DNA of 6,513 nt from assembly GCA_031283145.1 (NCBI GenBank), contig JAITCJ010000098.1, forward strand, positions 1-6,513, in the 5' to 3' direction. A model generated the notes under the pieces. It had not been told where the DNA came from and searched no databases. It was given only the letters and a program-made list of their open reading frames with translations. The translations under genes were made by a program, and so were the position numbers. Positions 5,668 to 6,513 of the stretch are shown one piece after another; positions within the stretch are counted from its first letter, which is position 1; each line of letters begins with the position of its first letter. Origin of the DNA: Holophagales bacterium. GTDB taxonomy: Bacteria; Acidobacteriota; Holophagae; Holophagales; Holophagaceae.

Positions 5668-6102
5668 TTACTTGGCTACCGCTCCTAAGCCATTAATCCT
5701 GACCTTGATTGGGGTTGCGTCTTTCTTTTCGCCGTGTTTGGCCGTATCTTCGGCTTCACAGTGTTCTTCTGTCGCTTTTGGTATCATTTTAACGACTATG
5801 CCTTCCGCAACGACTTCCTGGCCTTTAAGCGTGACGGGAAAAGAAATTACGCCGTCTTCCACTTTGAACACGATGCTATGGGCACGCTGATCTCCGCTAA
5901 TCGTGATGTAACAGCCCATTGAGGGGCAGACATCAATGATTGTGCCGCGAACTTGGACCAGCTTACCGTTGTAAGCATCCGGGTTGGTCAGTATGTCGGA
6001 GATATTTGTTTCCTCTTTGAGCGTCAGCGGCTTGCCGAATTGCTGGGCCATCAGCGGAGCGGCCATGACTAAGGGAAGTAAAAGTGTCAGTTTGCGGATC
6101 AT
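5668..6102 (-). CDS. Secreted DUF4920-like small domain protein
   Basis: This 144-residue protein has a clear Sec signal peptide (MIRK, hydrophobic stretch, probable cleavage after Ala19 in APLMA/QQ), so it is predicted to be periplasmic or secreted; there is no lipobox. The mature part fits the DUF4920 pattern: FGKPLTL near the N-terminus, NPDAYNGKLVQVRGTI (40-55), the signature VCPSMGCY (58-65; Cys59 and Cys64), then VFKVEDGVISFPV and a GQEVVAEG strand (94-101). The many short strands suggest a small beta-barrel, possibly OB-like, which is inference. A C-terminal extension carries His114, Cys115 and His123, which with the Cys pair could bind metal or form disulfides. AAAGGAGG lies 6 bases before the ATG. 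The gspF-like gene ends 78 bases upstream and ptb follows after 131 bases. Biochemical function is unknown for this family as far as I know. Confidence 0.8.
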   Translation of the reverse strand: MIRKLTLLLPLVMAAPLMAQQFGKPLTLKEETNISDILTNPDAYNGKLVQVRGTIIDVCPSMGCYITISGDQRAHSIVFKVEDGVISFPVTLKGQEVVAEGIVVKMIPKATEEHCEAEDTAKHGEKKDATPIKVRINGLGAVAK

Positions 6103-6180
6103 AATTATCCTCCTTTCAGGATAGAGTTTTTTGGCTTGTGTTTTGTTTAAAGCTAATAAACATGCTCACACACTCTGATA

Positions 6181-6513
6181 CTAACGTACTATATTGCTCA
6201 TGTTGAACATGGGCACATAAATAGCCAGCAGCAAGCAGAGAATCATAATACCCATGCACAAAATCAGTACCGGGCCTATCAGACTGGTAACTGCAACCGT
6301 TGACTTTTCAACTTCCTGATCAAAGAAATCGGCAACGTGGTTCATCATCTCAGGCAGGGCGGAACTCTGTTCGCCCACGCGCGTCATTTCCACGGCGAGA
6401 GGATCGAGCATTTTAGACTGCTCAAGCGCGTTGTGCAGTGAACTGCCGGCGCGGATCATTTCTATCACCGTGAACAGCTTTGTCTTCATGTTATATGAAC
6501 TGCTTGTGCGCTG
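6181..6513 (-). CDS. Type II secretion / type IV pilus inner-membrane protein (GspF/PilC family), 5' end beyond window
   Basis: This is the C-terminal 110 residues of an inner-membrane platform protein of type II secretion or type IV pilus systems, which couples the assembly ATPase to pseudopilin or pilin assembly. The frame stays open to the window edge at 6513, so the Met at 6489 is internal, not a start. The fragment corresponds to the end of the second T2SSF domain: AGSSLHNAL, then GEQSSALPEMM (from fragment residue 47), the helix VADFFDQEVEK and SLIGPVLI, ending with a long membrane segment (about 77-101) and the usual short tail YVPMFNM. The full family length is about 400 residues. The stop is TAG at 6181. 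Sequence here cannot tell GspF from PilC. It shares strand with the following genes, but a 78-base gap gives no clear sign of co-transcription. Confidence 0.9.
   Translation of the reverse strand, partial: QRTSSSYNMKTKLFTVIEMIRAGSSLHNALEQSKMLDPLAVEMTRVGEQSSALPEMMNHVADFFDQEVEKSTVAVTSLIGPVLILCMGIMILCLLLAIYVPMFNMSNIVR

Noticed and set aside
6187..6489. The Met codon at 6489 as the start of a small 102-residue membrane protein
   Set aside because: The frame continues open to the window edge, no ribosome site precedes the Met, and the sequence matches the interior and C-terminus of the GspF/PilC family.

Overview
This window looks like chromosomal DNA of a diderm bacterium of moderate GC. The evidence is a GspF/PilC-type inner-membrane secretion gene plus two proteins with Sec signal peptides. 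The genes give no clear phylum. An uncultivated lineage is possible, but that is a guess.

Layout. Bases 1-827 (minus) hold the N-terminal 275 codons of a PepD-type (M20) aminoacyl-histidine dipeptidase. It starts at GTG behind a strong Shine-Dalgarno site, with a good sigma70-like promoter upstream. Bases 1125-1544 (plus) hold a short ORF resembling only the N-terminal part of an IS1634/IS4-type transposase. Bases 1545-2281 have no credible gene. They contain a nested pair of inverted-repeat-bounded, MITE-like elements (1571-2037 outer, 1677-1948 inner), a block of back-to-back hairpins (1740-1882), and a pair of palindromic repeats beside the next gene's stop codon. I see nothing recognisable in 2038-2175.

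The rest is a minus-strand gene row. In transcription order it is: the C-terminal end of a GspF/PilC protein (6513-6181), a secreted DUF4920-like protein (6102-5668), a phosphate butyryltransferase-family enzyme (5536-4634), and a 777-residue secreted protein (4615-2282) that appears to be an internal tandem duplication of a thioredoxin-like plus helical-repeat unit. The last two are 18 bases apart and very probably co-transcribed. A 131-base gap with two large hairpins separates the DUF4920-like gene from ptb.

The most interesting signal is the repeat system. Two palindrome families recur in the same order at the 3' ends of two unrelated genes (2176-2274 and 5561-5656). Family A exists in two sequence versions whose arms changed together, so the stem is preserved. 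Family B sits 7-11 bases after the stop codon and has a terminator-like A-run/short stem/T-run core. This suggests a mobile or spreading 3'-end hairpin module, though its function cannot be decided from this window alone.
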